A program made the translations under genes and the position numbers. From Bizionia paragorgiae (GTDB lineage Bacteria; Bacteroidota; Bacteroidia; Flavobacteriales; Flavobacteriaceae), in the NCBI RefSeq assembly GCF_900107625.1, contig NZ_FNQK01000010.1:1-64000 (forward strand): a stretch of 64,000 nucleotides of DNA. The letters are read 5' to 3'. This document shows positions 55,517 through 63,447 of the stretch, piece after piece; positions within the stretch are counted from its first letter, which is position 1; each line of letters opens with the position of its first letter. The notes below the pieces were generated by a model. The model was given only the letters and a program-made list of their open reading frames with translations. It did not search any database and was not told the origin of the DNA.

Positions 55517-55996
55517 ATGGCAAAATTTAGATTAGACGAAGTTGATCATCAAATCCTTGATATGTTGATTGATAATACACGTGTTCCTTTTACAGATATA
55601 GCTAAAAAGCTATTGATCTCTGCAGGAACAGTACATGTAAGAGTAAAAAAAATGGAGGATGCTGGTATTATTAAAGGCTCTTCATTAACAATTGATTACA
55701 AGAAGCTTGGTTATTCTTTCATAGCTTATGTTGGTATATTTTTACAGAACACTTCTCAAACAAAATTTGTTTTAGAGCGTATTAACTTGATACCGTTTGT
55801 AACCGTAGCACACGTTACGACTGGGAAGTTTAATATTTTCTGTAAAATCCGAGCTAAAGACACAGAACATGCAAAAGAAATTATCTTTATGTTAGATGAC
55901 ATAGATGGTGTTTACAGAACAGAAACTATGATTTCTTTAGAAGAAAGCTTAAATGATAAAAAACGTTTAATGCACGATATTTTTAGAGAATTATAA
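55517..55996 (+). CDS. Lrp/AsnC family transcriptional regulator
   Basis: A 159-residue regulator. N-terminal helix-turn-helix (LDEVDHQILDMLIDNTRVPF, DIAKKLLISAGTVHVRVKKM) and C-terminal RAM ligand-binding domain (~70-150: FIAYVGIFLQNTS, VTTGKFNIFCKIRAKD, RTETMISLEES). Such proteins sense amino acids and control their metabolism; the ligand is unknown. It ends at a strong terminator. This type is widespread in Flavobacteriaceae. Confidence 0.94.
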   Translation: MAKFRLDEVDHQILDMLIDNTRVPFTDIAKKLLISAGTVHVRVKKMEDAGIIKGSSLTIDYKKLGYSFIAYVGIFLQNTSQTKFVLERINLIPFVTVAHVTTGKFNIFCKIRAKDTEHAKEIIFMLDDIDGVYRTETMISLEESLNDKKRLMHDIFREL

Positions 55997-56020
55997 GTAG
56001 AATCGATTATCAATTCAAAA

Positions 56021-56060
56021 AAAAACACGCCCTTTAATGTTAATTAAAGGGCGTGTTTTT
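56021..56060. terminator. Bidirectional terminator
   Basis: Perfect 18-base arms, AAAAACACGCCCTTTAAT and ATTAAAGGGCGTGTTTTT, with loop GTTA, after the Lrp-type gene and before the convergent 56113 gene. Confidence 0.9.
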
Positions 56061-56112
56061 TTATATATCTACAAAAATAGGATTGTAACAGCGATTACAT
56101 CAATCTATTTCT

Positions 56113-56412
56113 TTATTCTTCTTCGTCTTTCTTGGTGAAAAAATCATCTTCAACAACGATATGTCCGGCGTCATTAAGTTCTAGTTGATCTATATTATCA
56201 TCTAAATTCGTCATGGTATAATGTAAACGGCAGCTTACCTTAACGAGATACGTGGTGTCTTCCGATTTCACTTCAATAGCTTCAATTGTTTCGTTTTTAT
56301 GGTTGTCAAAAGTTATAATATCCTTATCACCATAACCGTCAGGAAACTTAGAGGTTAATAATTGTAGAACCTCTGGGGTTAATTTTTTGTAATCCACAAT
56401 AACTCTTCGCAT
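56113..56412 (-). CDS. Small acidic protein of unknown function
   Basis: A 99-residue cytoplasmic protein, basic at the start (MRRVIVDYKKLTPEVLQLL) and acidic later (TNLDDNIDQLELNDAG, ending FFTKKDEEE). The middle shows alternating strands (IEAIEVKSEDTTYLVKVS). No signal, membrane segment or recognised motif. It lies 93 bases downstream of aroB on the same strand and may be its last gene or separate. I recall similar short ORFs beside aroB in related genomes, with no known role. Confidence 0.75.
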   Translation of the reverse strand: MRRVIVDYKKLTPEVLQLLTSKFPDGYGDKDIITFDNHKNETIEAIEVKSEDTTYLVKVSCRLHYTMTNLDDNIDQLELNDAGHIVVEDDFFTKKDEEE

Positions 56413-56505
56413 AACTACAGGTTTTAATTAATACTATGTAAGCGTATCCGCAAGTCAACTCCTTTTAAAATTACAAAAAAATACGATGCCTTTTATGATT
56501 TTATA

Positions 56506-57573
56506 TCATTCCTTATAAAAATTAAGAGCTTTAATGATTAATTCATTATCTACTTGACAGTCTATTTTGGGTTTACCTATAGCTTCAAGGAGTACGAAAT
56601 TGATGTGACCATGTTCATTCTTCTTATCATATTTTAACAACTCTATGATAGGGGCATAATCATTTTCGCTTATCTCCACAGATCCATAAATAGCTTTAAT
56701 CACCTTTTTGATCATCGCATTTTCTTTCTCTGAAAAACCTGTGAGTTGGGTAGAGATAAAAGTGGCTAAAATCATACCTATAGCAACTGCATCTCCGTGT
56801 AACAAAGTAGGTTTGTCCGTCCTGCTTAAATAATAAGATTCAATAGCATGACCAAGGGTGTGGCCGAAATTTAAAGTTTTACGTAAGTTATTTTCATTAG
56901 GATCCTGTTCTACAATGTCTTTTTTTATAATTATCGACTCGTGTATTAAGTCGTCCAAATCCTCAAGTGTTAATTTAGATAAGTCTTCTAATCTACTCCA
57001 ATACAGTTTATTGTGAATCAATCCATGCTTAAGCATTTCGGCTAATCCCGATCGCATTTCAAGTTGCGGCAAAGTGTTTAGGTAAGCTGTGTCCACAATG
57101 ATCATTTTAGGCGTATTAAAAACCCCTATTTGATTTTTTAAAGCTCCTAAGTCAACCCCTGTTTTTCCACCTATAGACGCATCAACCATGGCTAATAAAG
57201 AGGTTGGAACATTAATAAAGTCAACACCCCTTTTAAAAGTAGATGCCACAAAACCTCCTAAATCTGTTACAACGCCACCACCTACATTTATAATTAGGCA
57301 TTTACGATCAGCATTCAACTCCGAAAGGGCATTCCATACTCCAGAACAGGTGTCTATATTTTTATGTGTTTCACCAGCTTCAATTTCGATGATTTCAATC
57401 TCTTTATCGGTAGAAATTTGAGATAAAAAATGAGGCAAACAGTGGTTATGCGTGTTATTGTCGACTAAAAAAAATAATTTTGAGTAATTGCTTGTTTTTA
57501 AAAACGCATTTAATTTATCATAACCATCTGTATTAAAGTGAATTGTATAGTCTTGAGTTGTAATTGAAGTCAT
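56506..57573 (-). CDS. aroB: 3-dehydroquinate synthase
   Basis: A 355-residue NAD- and zinc-dependent enzyme for the second step of the shikimate pathway. GGGVVTDLGGFVASTFKRGV, NVPTSLLAMVDASIGGKTGV and the zinc ligands in LRKTLNFGHTLGHAIESY and LLHGDAVAIGM are all present. Length is typical. It is divergent from the proline dehydrogenase gene. Confidence 0.96.
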   Translation of the reverse strand: MTSITTQDYTIHFNTDGYDKLNAFLKTSNYSKLFFLVDNNTHNHCLPHFLSQISTDKEIEIIEIEAGETHKNIDTCSGVWNALSELNADRKCLIINVGGGVVTDLGGFVASTFKRGVDFINVPTSLLAMVDASIGGKTGVDLGALKNQIGVFNTPKMIIVDTAYLNTLPQLEMRSGLAEMLKHGLIHNKLYWSRLEDLSKLTLEDLDDLIHESIIIKKDIVEQDPNENNLRKTLNFGHTLGHAIESYYLSRTDKPTLLHGDAVAIGMILATFISTQLTGFSEKENAMIKKVIKAIYGSVEISENDYAPIIELLKYDKKNEHGHINFVLLEAIGKPKIDCQVDNELIIKALNFYKE

Positions 57574-57639
57574 TTTTTAAATAATTTAAATAGAGTGTGA
57601 AAATAAGGTCTTTTTATAAAATTATTAGTGCCGAGTAAG

Positions 57640-57647
57640 TATATTTG
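57640..57647 (+). promoter_or_regulatory. -7 promoter box of the proline dehydrogenase gene
   Basis: TATATTTG matches TAnnTTTG. It includes an in-frame TTG at 57645, so the start codon must be the ATG at 57672. Confidence 0.5.
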
Positions 57648-57671
57648 CAAAATATCTTATTGGAAAATAAA

Positions 57672-58847
57672 ATGAGTCAAGTTAAAATTTTTGAAAACAC
57701 AGAAGTTGCATTTTCTTTAAAGAGTGATTCTCAATTAGAACGTGCTTATTTTCTGTTTAAAATGATTTCTAGCCAACCTTTAGTAAGAATAGGGGCAGCG
57801 GCTACGAATTTTGCATTAAAGGCAAATTTACCGGTAGAAGGGTTGATTAGAGCAACCGTTTTTGATCACTTTTGTGGTGGTGTAAATGAGGAAGATTGCT
57901 TGGAAGTCATAGAAAATATGTACACCAAAGGCGTGAGTTCTGTTTTAGACTATTCGGTAGAAGGTAAAGAGGAGGAGGAGCAGTTTGATGAAGCGACCTT
58001 AAAGCTTCTTAAAATTGTTGGTTTTTCAGATGAAAAAGAAGCTATGCCGATAGTTGTTTTTAAACCAACAGGGCTTGGTCGTTTTTACTTATACCAGAAA
58101 AAAGGAGAAGGGAAACCATTTACTGAAGCTGAAACTTTGGAATGGGGGCGTATAGTATCTCGTTTTGATGCGATTTGTAAATTGGCAAGTGAAAAGGATG
58201 TAGAGGTTTTAATTGATGCTGAAGAAAGTTGGATGCAAGATGCTGCCGACGAGCTTGTGGAGCAAATGATGTCTATATACAATAGAGAGAAACCTATGGT
58301 GTATAACACCCTTCAAACGTATAGATGGGATCGTTTGGATTATCTAAAAGAACAACACGAACGCGCTAAAAAAGAAGGCTATAAGTTGGGCTTTAAAATT
58401 GTTCGCGGCGCCTATATGGAGAAAGAACGCGAGCGTGCTCACGAATTAGATTATGAGTCTCCAATTTGTAAGGATAAATATACTACAGACGTAAATTTTA
58501 ATGACTGTTTAAAATATATTTTGAATAACTTAAATGATATATCGATTTTTATAGGAACCCATAACGAAGAGAGCTCATACCTAGGCATGCAGCTTATGGA
58601 AAATTTAAAAATTGACAAAAACGATAACCGTGTGTGGTTTGGGCAATTGTATGGTATGAGTGATCATATCAGTTTTAATCTTGCTGCTTTAGGTTATAAC
58701 GTAGCGAAATACGTGCCTTTTGGACCTGTAAAAGATGTGATGCCCTATTTAATTAGACGTGCTGAAGAAAACACCTCGGTAGCAGGACAAACAAGTAGAG
58801 AGTTGTCTTTATTGAAAAAAGAAAGAAAAAGAAGAAAACTAGAATAA
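57672..58847 (+). CDS. Proline dehydrogenase
   Basis: About 391 residues from the ATG at 57672 (MSQVKIFENTEVAFSLKS). It is an FAD-dependent TIM-barrel enzyme that oxidises proline to pyrroline-5-carboxylate. Diagnostic segments: VLIDAEESWMQDAADELVE, FKIVRGAYMEKERERA, IFIGTHNEESS, WFGQLYGMSDHISFNLAALG, YVPFGPVKDVMPYLIRRAEE. It is the monofunctional form with no P5C dehydrogenase domain; that enzyme is not encoded nearby. Terminator follows. Confidence 0.95.
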   Translation: MSQVKIFENTEVAFSLKSDSQLERAYFLFKMISSQPLVRIGAAATNFALKANLPVEGLIRATVFDHFCGGVNEEDCLEVIENMYTKGVSSVLDYSVEGKEEEEQFDEATLKLLKIVGFSDEKEAMPIVVFKPTGLGRFYLYQKKGEGKPFTEAETLEWGRIVSRFDAICKLASEKDVEVLIDAEESWMQDAADELVEQMMSIYNREKPMVYNTLQTYRWDRLDYLKEQHERAKKEGYKLGFKIVRGAYMEKERERAHELDYESPICKDKYTTDVNFNDCLKYILNNLNDISIFIGTHNEESSYLGMQLMENLKIDKNDNRVWFGQLYGMSDHISFNLAALGYNVAKYVPFGPVKDVMPYLIRRAEENTSVAGQTSRELSLLKKERKRRKLE

Positions 58848-58874
58848 AAAGTTCTTCTTTTTAGATTAGAATAT

Positions 58875-58910
58875 AAAAAAACCTCATAGTTTAAACTATG
58901 AGGTTTTTTT
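58875..58910. terminator. Bidirectional terminator, perfect 36-base palindrome
   Basis: Arms AAAAAAACCTCATAGTTT and AAACTATGAGGTTTTTTT meet with no spacer, between the convergent proline dehydrogenase and DUF4258 genes. Confidence 0.9.
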
Positions 58911-58925
58911 TATTGAGGACTATAG

Positions 58926-59300
58926 TTAGTTTATAAATTCAATACGTTTTAATAGGGCTTCTTTTTCGCAATTCTCTATGGTAATCGCGGCTTCTTTTTG
59001 GTTAATTTGACCTTCTATATAATATTCTCCGCAGGGTTCTTTGCGAGTGTTACTTTTAGAAAAATGAACATCTCCTTTGTGGAGTATATAATTAATTTGA
59101 ATCGTATCTATACTATTTTGTTGGGCAAATAATTGAGCCTCATCGGATAGTACCAGTGTTTTAGTTCGTATATTTTTTAGTACCCGAGATTCCGGACCGT
59201 AGCTACACGATACTTTTTTTCCGTTTAAAAAAAAGGCTAAAAGTAACAAGCCTAAAGAGAATCCTCCTATGTAATAGGCTATTCTTCGAAGTAAAGACAT
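58926..59300 (-). CDS. DUF4258-like membrane-anchored protein
   Basis: A 124-residue protein with one N-terminal membrane segment (RIAYYIGGFSLGLLLLAFFL) and a domain with KVSCSYGPESRVLKNIRTK, INYILHKGDVHFSKSNTR and the C-terminal IENCEKEALLKRIEF. The pattern fits DUF4258-type proteins of flavobacteria; no function known. Three Cys residues in the exported part could form disulfides. It is 46 bases downstream of the alanine dehydrogenase gene and may be cotranscribed. Confidence 0.75.
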   Translation of the reverse strand: MSLLRRIAYYIGGFSLGLLLLAFFLNGKKVSCSYGPESRVLKNIRTKTLVLSDEAQLFAQQNSIDTIQINYILHKGDVHFSKSNTRKEPCGEYYIEGQINQKEAAITIENCEKEALLKRIEFIN

Positions 59301-59346
59301 AATGAATTATTAATTGTTTAGTAAATAGAAATTATTTACTGCAAAT

Positions 59347-60546
59347 TTAGAATATTAAAAGGTTAATGTCACTATGTTTTAAGTCAAACCATTCCCCAAC
59401 GGAACGATTTGTTAAAATCCCATGATAAAAGTACAAGCCATTTTTTAAACCTTTGTCCATTCTTATCGAATGTTCCAATCCGCCATCATCGGCAATTTTA
59501 AGTAAATAGGGAGTAAAAATATTGCTTATTGATGCCGAAGCCGTTCGAGCATAACGCGAAGGAATATTTGGTACGCAATAATGAACGATACCATGCTTTT
59601 TAAAAGTTGGTTTAGTATGTGTCGTGATTTCACTGGTTTCAAAACACCCGCCCATATCAATGCTAACATCTATAATTACAGACCCAGATTTCATTTGTTC
59701 AACCATTGCTTCGGTAACTATTACCGGTGCGCGATCTTTTCCGCGTACAGCGCCAATAGCTACATCACAACGTTTTAATGCTTTGTTTAAATATTTTGGT
59801 TGAATTGTAGAGGTGTAAATTGTTCGGCCTAAATTAGCTTGTAGACAGCGTAATTTAGTGATTGAATTATCGAAAACCTTAACATTAGCACCTAGACCGA
59901 TAGCACTACGCGCTGCAAATTCTCCTACGGTACCGGCGCCCAGTATAACCACTTCAATGGGTGGTACACCACTAACATTTCCAAATAGAAGGCCATTTCC
60001 TTCACTAGCATTACTTAGTAATTCTGAGGCAATTAAAACTGATGCGGTTCCGGCAATTTCACTTAATGAGCGCACTGCTGGATAAGCGCCGTCTTCATCG
60101 CGAATAAACTCGAAAGCTAAAGCGGTAATGCGTTTACTTGCTAAAGTTTCGAAATATTTTTTTGATTGGGTTTTTAATTGTAAAGCAGATATTAAAATAG
60201 TTTGAGGATTAATTAGTTTTATTTCCTCTAGAGTAGGAGGGACAACTTTTAAAATCATCGGACAGCCATATACTTTCGCAGTATCATTACTAATTTCTGC
60301 ACCGGCCTCACTGTAATCTTTATCGCTAAATTTAGATCCCAAACCTGCCCCCGTTTCTATTAATAAGCGATGTCCATTGTTTACTATCGCAGATACAGCA
60401 TCTGGTGTTAGACACACCCTTTTTTCTTGAAAAGCCGTTTCCCTGGGAATTCCTATAAAAAGATTGCTTTTCTTTTTTAAAATCTCTAATGTTTCTTCTT
60501 GAGGAAGTAATTGTGATTTTGAAAAAGGAGAGTGTATTGATGACAT
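59347..60546 (-). CDS. ald: Alanine dehydrogenase
   Basis: A 399-residue NAD-dependent enzyme that interconverts alanine and pyruvate plus ammonia. FIGIPRETAFQEKRVCLTPD and LLIETGAGLGSKFSDKDYSE form the N-terminal substrate region; the NAD motif is EVVILGAGTVGEFAARSAIG; IDVSIDMGGCFETSE and PNIPSRYARTASASISN complete the family pattern. The first ~30 residues are longer than in E. coli-type family members, as in other Bacteroidota. The pyridine-nucleotide transhydrogenase alpha subunit is related, but the length and C-terminus favour alanine dehydrogenase. Confidence 0.9.
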   Translation of the reverse strand: MSSIHSPFSKSQLLPQEETLEILKKKSNLFIGIPRETAFQEKRVCLTPDAVSAIVNNGHRLLIETGAGLGSKFSDKDYSEAGAEISNDTAKVYGCPMILKVVPPTLEEIKLINPQTILISALQLKTQSKKYFETLASKRITALAFEFIRDEDGAYPAVRSLSEIAGTASVLIASELLSNASEGNGLLFGNVSGVPPIEVVILGAGTVGEFAARSAIGLGANVKVFDNSITKLRCLQANLGRTIYTSTIQPKYLNKALKRCDVAIGAVRGKDRAPVIVTEAMVEQMKSGSVIIDVSIDMGGCFETSEITTHTKPTFKKHGIVHYCVPNIPSRYARTASASISNIFTPYLLKIADDGGLEHSIRMDKGLKNGLYFYHGILTNRSVGEWFDLKHSDINLLIF

Positions 60547-60611
60547 ATAACGGAGCTATAATTTATTAATAAATGAAATTACGAATAAATTTTGAATGCT
60601 CATATCTAGAA

Positions 60612-61133
60612 TTAAAAATACTGCTTAATTTTATCAATTAAATTTTTGGGTTTAATTTTTAATTCGTCCTCTAAATCTTGAGTGGTTTTATTTACGGTGT
60701 TTATACGATCGAATAATTGGGCACGTATTAAATATATAGATGGAATAATTACGGCCATTAATGGAAGGAAGTACGTGAGTTCTAATCTATCAAAATAAGA
60801 TATATCTTCATTGATAACACTAACTAACTGTATAATGTACATTATAATTGGTATCAATAAAGCGTGATACCACCAGTGCCTACAAGTGAAAAACCATATT
60901 ACAAGAAAGTATAATGGCATTACCTTTCCTGTGATGGTCCAAAATGCAACTTGGGCATTCTCATAATGAACACTCGTATACTTAAAAAATAGAGTGTCCC
61001 AAACAGCTTGTTCTGGAACACTCTCGTATGCGTAAAATAGGTAAGGAGAAATCGCAATTAAAATAGCGAAAACACTCCCTAGTAAAATACTTTTTCTATC
61101 CGTTTCTCGGAATTTTGATTTTTCTTTTGTCAA
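60612..61133 (-). CDS. Four-helix membrane protein of unknown function
   Basis: A 173-residue inner-membrane protein. About four hydrophobic segments: SILLGSVFAILIAISPYLFY, VMPLYFLVIWFFTCRHWW, ALLIPIIMYIIQLVSVI and LELTYFLPLMAVIIPSIYLI, then a charged cytoplasmic tail (NKTTQDLEDELKIKPKNL). No recognised motif. Its start lies inside the end of the 47-residue exported peptide gene (38-base overlap), so the two are translated from one mRNA. Confidence 0.78.
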   Translation of the reverse strand: MTKEKSKFRETDRKSILLGSVFAILIAISPYLFYAYESVPEQAVWDTLFFKYTSVHYENAQVAFWTITGKVMPLYFLVIWFFTCRHWWYHALLIPIIMYIIQLVSVINEDISYFDRLELTYFLPLMAVIIPSIYLIRAQLFDRINTVNKTTQDLEDELKIKPKNLIDKIKQYF

Positions 61134-61239
61134 TTTGTGTTTGTACTTGATCGTTTAAGTCTATAATATGTGTTGCTTGAGCAGTAAATAATGTACCTCC
61201 AAAAATTGCTAGTGCTATTAAAAAATTTCTTGCTTTCAT
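61096..61239 (-). CDS. Small exported peptide, 47 residues
   Basis: ATG at 61239-61237, TAG at 61098-61096. The peptide starts MKARNFLIALAIFGGTLFTA, a clear signal peptide with cleavage likely after TAQA, leaving about 26 residues (THIIDLNDQVQTQIDKRKIK and PRNG). It overlaps the next gene, which starts at 61133, by 38 bases in another frame. I recall similar short exported ORFs upstream of such membrane protein genes in flavobacteria. Function unknown. Confidence 0.68.
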   Translation of the reverse strand: MKARNFLIALAIFGGTLFTAQATHIIDLNDQVQTQIDKRKIKIPRNG

Positions 61240-61405
61240 AAAATTAGGTTTTTTATTTGATTAAACTAGACTGCTAAACTATCAAATATGATCCTTCAAA
61301 AATGAGCTAAATGTTAATAAAGTGTTAAAACAAGCGTTTTTTCGATAAGTGGTTACGGCAAAAACCGTAATCGCATAAAAAAGCCTCTTTTTACACTAGT
61401 ATTTT

Positions 61406-61831
61406 CTATAAATTATTACTTATATACTGTAATTGAAGCTTACGCTTTTCATTATTTACCCGTTCAATTGTAATCTCATAAAACCCATCTCTAAGTAATG
61501 GCTTTAATAATGATGGCCACTCTACAAACTTCCAAGAAGGCGCATCTAAATAATCTTCAATTCCGAAATCATACAGCTCATCCTCATGTTCCAAACGGTA
61601 TAAATCAAAATGATAAATAGATGCGGAATCCGAGTGGTATTCGTTAACTAAAGAATACGTCGGACTACTAACGGTATCGTTGCAGCCCATCGTTTTTACT
61701 AATTCTTTTATTAAAGTCGTTTTACCTGTACCAAGATCTCCATTGAAAAGGATGATATTAGAACGCGTTGCCGTATTAATTATCTCATCTGCAACCGCTT
61801 TAAGGGATTCTAAACTATATTCAATTTCCAC
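61406..61831 (-). CDS. tsaE: tRNA threonylcarbamoyladenosine biosynthesis protein TsaE
   Basis: A 141-residue P-loop ATPase needed for the t6A modification of ANN-decoding tRNAs, working with TsaB and TsaD. Walker A FNGDLGTGKTTLIKEL, switch VSSPTYSLVNEY, HFDLYRLEHEDELYDFGIED and FVEWPSLL are all family hallmarks. It follows porX by 22 bases on the same strand. Confidence 0.95.
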   Translation of the reverse strand: MEIEYSLESLKAVADEIINTATRSNIILFNGDLGTGKTTLIKELVKTMGCNDTVSSPTYSLVNEYHSDSASIYHFDLYRLEHEDELYDFGIEDYLDAPSWKFVEWPSLLKPLLRDGFYEITIERVNNEKRKLQLQYISNNL

Positions 61832-61853
61832 GAGTATCCAATTTTGTGCAAAG

Positions 61854-63410
61854 CTATTGTTTTGGATTTAAAACAGCAAAGGGAATGATCATTTCCTCTA
61901 AAGAAACTCCGCCATGTTGATAGGTATTTCTATAATAACTCACATAGTGATTATAATTATTAGGATAAGCAAAAAATAAATCTGTTTTCGCAAAGATAAA
62001 TGCGCTATTCATCGATAAGGATGGTAGGAGTATAGTTTCTGGGTTTTTAGCAGCGAGTACATCTTTTTCTTCATAGCTTAAACTGCGACCTGTTTTATAC
62101 CGTAAATTTAAACTTGTATCACGATCTCCAATAACTTTCGACGGATTCTTAACATTTATAGTACCGTGATCGGTGGTTATAATTAACTTAAAACCCATTT
62201 GCTGTGCTTGGATAATCATCTCTAAAAGTGGAGAATTTTTAAACCAACTCTGTGTTAGTGAACGATACGCTTTATCGTTGGATGCTAATTCTTTAACGAC
62301 ATCCATTTCTGTTTTCGAGTGGGATAACATGTCTACAAAATTATAAACCACAACGGTTAAATCATTTTCTTTTAATCCTTTAAAATTTTCGGCTAGCTTT
62401 CGGCCGGATTTCAGGTTGGTGATTTTATAGTACTCATGCTTTAGATGTGTTAACCCTAAACGCTTCATTTGAATATCTAAAAAATCCGCTTCATGTAAAT
62501 TTTTCCCACCATCATCGGTGTCATTTTTCCATAAATCTGGATGAAGACGCTCCATATCTCTAGGCATCAACCCTGAGAATATCGCGTTTCTAGCATATTG
62601 AGTTGCAGAAGGTAGAATACTAAAGTAAGGGGTTTCTGATTCTTTTTTATAGTAGGTCGACACAAAAGGTTCAAAGGCTTTCCATTGGTCGTATCTTAAG
62701 TTGTCAACAACCACAAGCAGTGTAGGTTGCTCTTTACTTAATTCGGGAACGACTTTGTCTTTAAATAAATTATACGATAAGGTAGGGGCTTCAGTATTCG
62801 GTTTAAACCAAGACGGGTAATTTTTATCTATAAATTTACCAAACTGTATATTAGCTTCGTTCTTTTGCGATTCTAAAATTTCAAACATCGCCGGGTCTTC
62901 AATATCCTCTAGCTGAATTTCCCAATAAATAAGCTTTTGGTACAGCGTAACCCACTCTTCATAGGAGTTTACCATAGATAAATCCATAGCAATCTTTCTA
63001 AATTCTTGTTGGTAATTAGACGTCGTTTTTTCTGAAACTAATCGCGAATGGTCTAAATTCTTTTTTAAACTCAGTAAAATCTGATTCGGATTAACAGGTT
63101 TTATAAGGTAATCAGCAATCTTATTACCAATAGCCTCCTCCATAATATACTCCTCTTCACTTTTGGTAATCATAACCACTGGAAGGGCGTTATTTTTCTC
63201 TTTAATCTCATGTAAGGTCTCTAAACCTGTTAGGCCCGGCATGTTTTCATCTAGAAAAACAATATCGAAGGTATTACTTTCTAATACTTCTAAGGCTTCC
63301 GTACCACTTTTGCATGTCGTTACAATGTAATTTTTCTTCTCTAAAAAAAGAATATGTGGTTTTAATAAATCTATTTCGTCGTCAACCCAAAGTATATTAA
63401 TAGTGTTCAT
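61854..63410 (-). CDS. porX: PorX: response regulator with PglZ-type phosphatase domain
   Basis: A 518-residue regulator linked to type IX secretion and gliding in Bacteroidota. Residues 1-~120 are a receiver domain with the phospho-acceptor Asp54 in DIVFLDENMPG, the acidic pair in WVDDEID and the Lys in DYLIKPVNP. Residues ~200-518 are a PglZ/alkaline-phosphatase-like domain: VVVDNLRYDQWKAF, LPSATQYARNAIFSG (nucleophile Thr), FVDMLSHS and ITTDHGTINVK for the two-metal site. In P. gingivalis PorX acts with the PorY kinase and cleaves cyclic oligonucleotides in vitro. PorY is not in the window. Confidence 0.93.
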   Translation of the reverse strand: MNTINILWVDDEIDLLKPHILFLEKKNYIVTTCKSGTEALEVLESNTFDIVFLDENMPGLTGLETLHEIKEKNNALPVVMITKSEEEYIMEEAIGNKIADYLIKPVNPNQILLSLKKNLDHSRLVSEKTTSNYQQEFRKIAMDLSMVNSYEEWVTLYQKLIYWEIQLEDIEDPAMFEILESQKNEANIQFGKFIDKNYPSWFKPNTEAPTLSYNLFKDKVVPELSKEQPTLLVVVDNLRYDQWKAFEPFVSTYYKKESETPYFSILPSATQYARNAIFSGLMPRDMERLHPDLWKNDTDDGGKNLHEADFLDIQMKRLGLTHLKHEYYKITNLKSGRKLAENFKGLKENDLTVVVYNFVDMLSHSKTEMDVVKELASNDKAYRSLTQSWFKNSPLLEMIIQAQQMGFKLIITTDHGTINVKNPSKVIGDRDTSLNLRYKTGRSLSYEEKDVLAAKNPETILLPSLSMNSAFIFAKTDLFFAYPNNYNHYVSYYRNTYQHGGVSLEEMIIPFAVLNPKQ

Positions 63411-63411
63411 G

Positions 63412-63419
63412 TATATTTG
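63412..63419 (+). promoter_or_regulatory. -7 promoter box of the HD phosphohydrolase gene
   Basis: TATATTTG matches TAnnTTTG and lies 29 bases before the TTG start at 63448, directly next to the porX start codon. Confidence 0.4.
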
Positions 63420-63447
63420 TTTAAATTTAATTTAAAATATTAAAAGC

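Noticed and set aside
61351-61372. Hairpin GGTTACGG / CCGTAATC between the small exported peptide gene and tsaE
   Set aside because: Stem has a wobble pair and no T run on either strand; could be chance.
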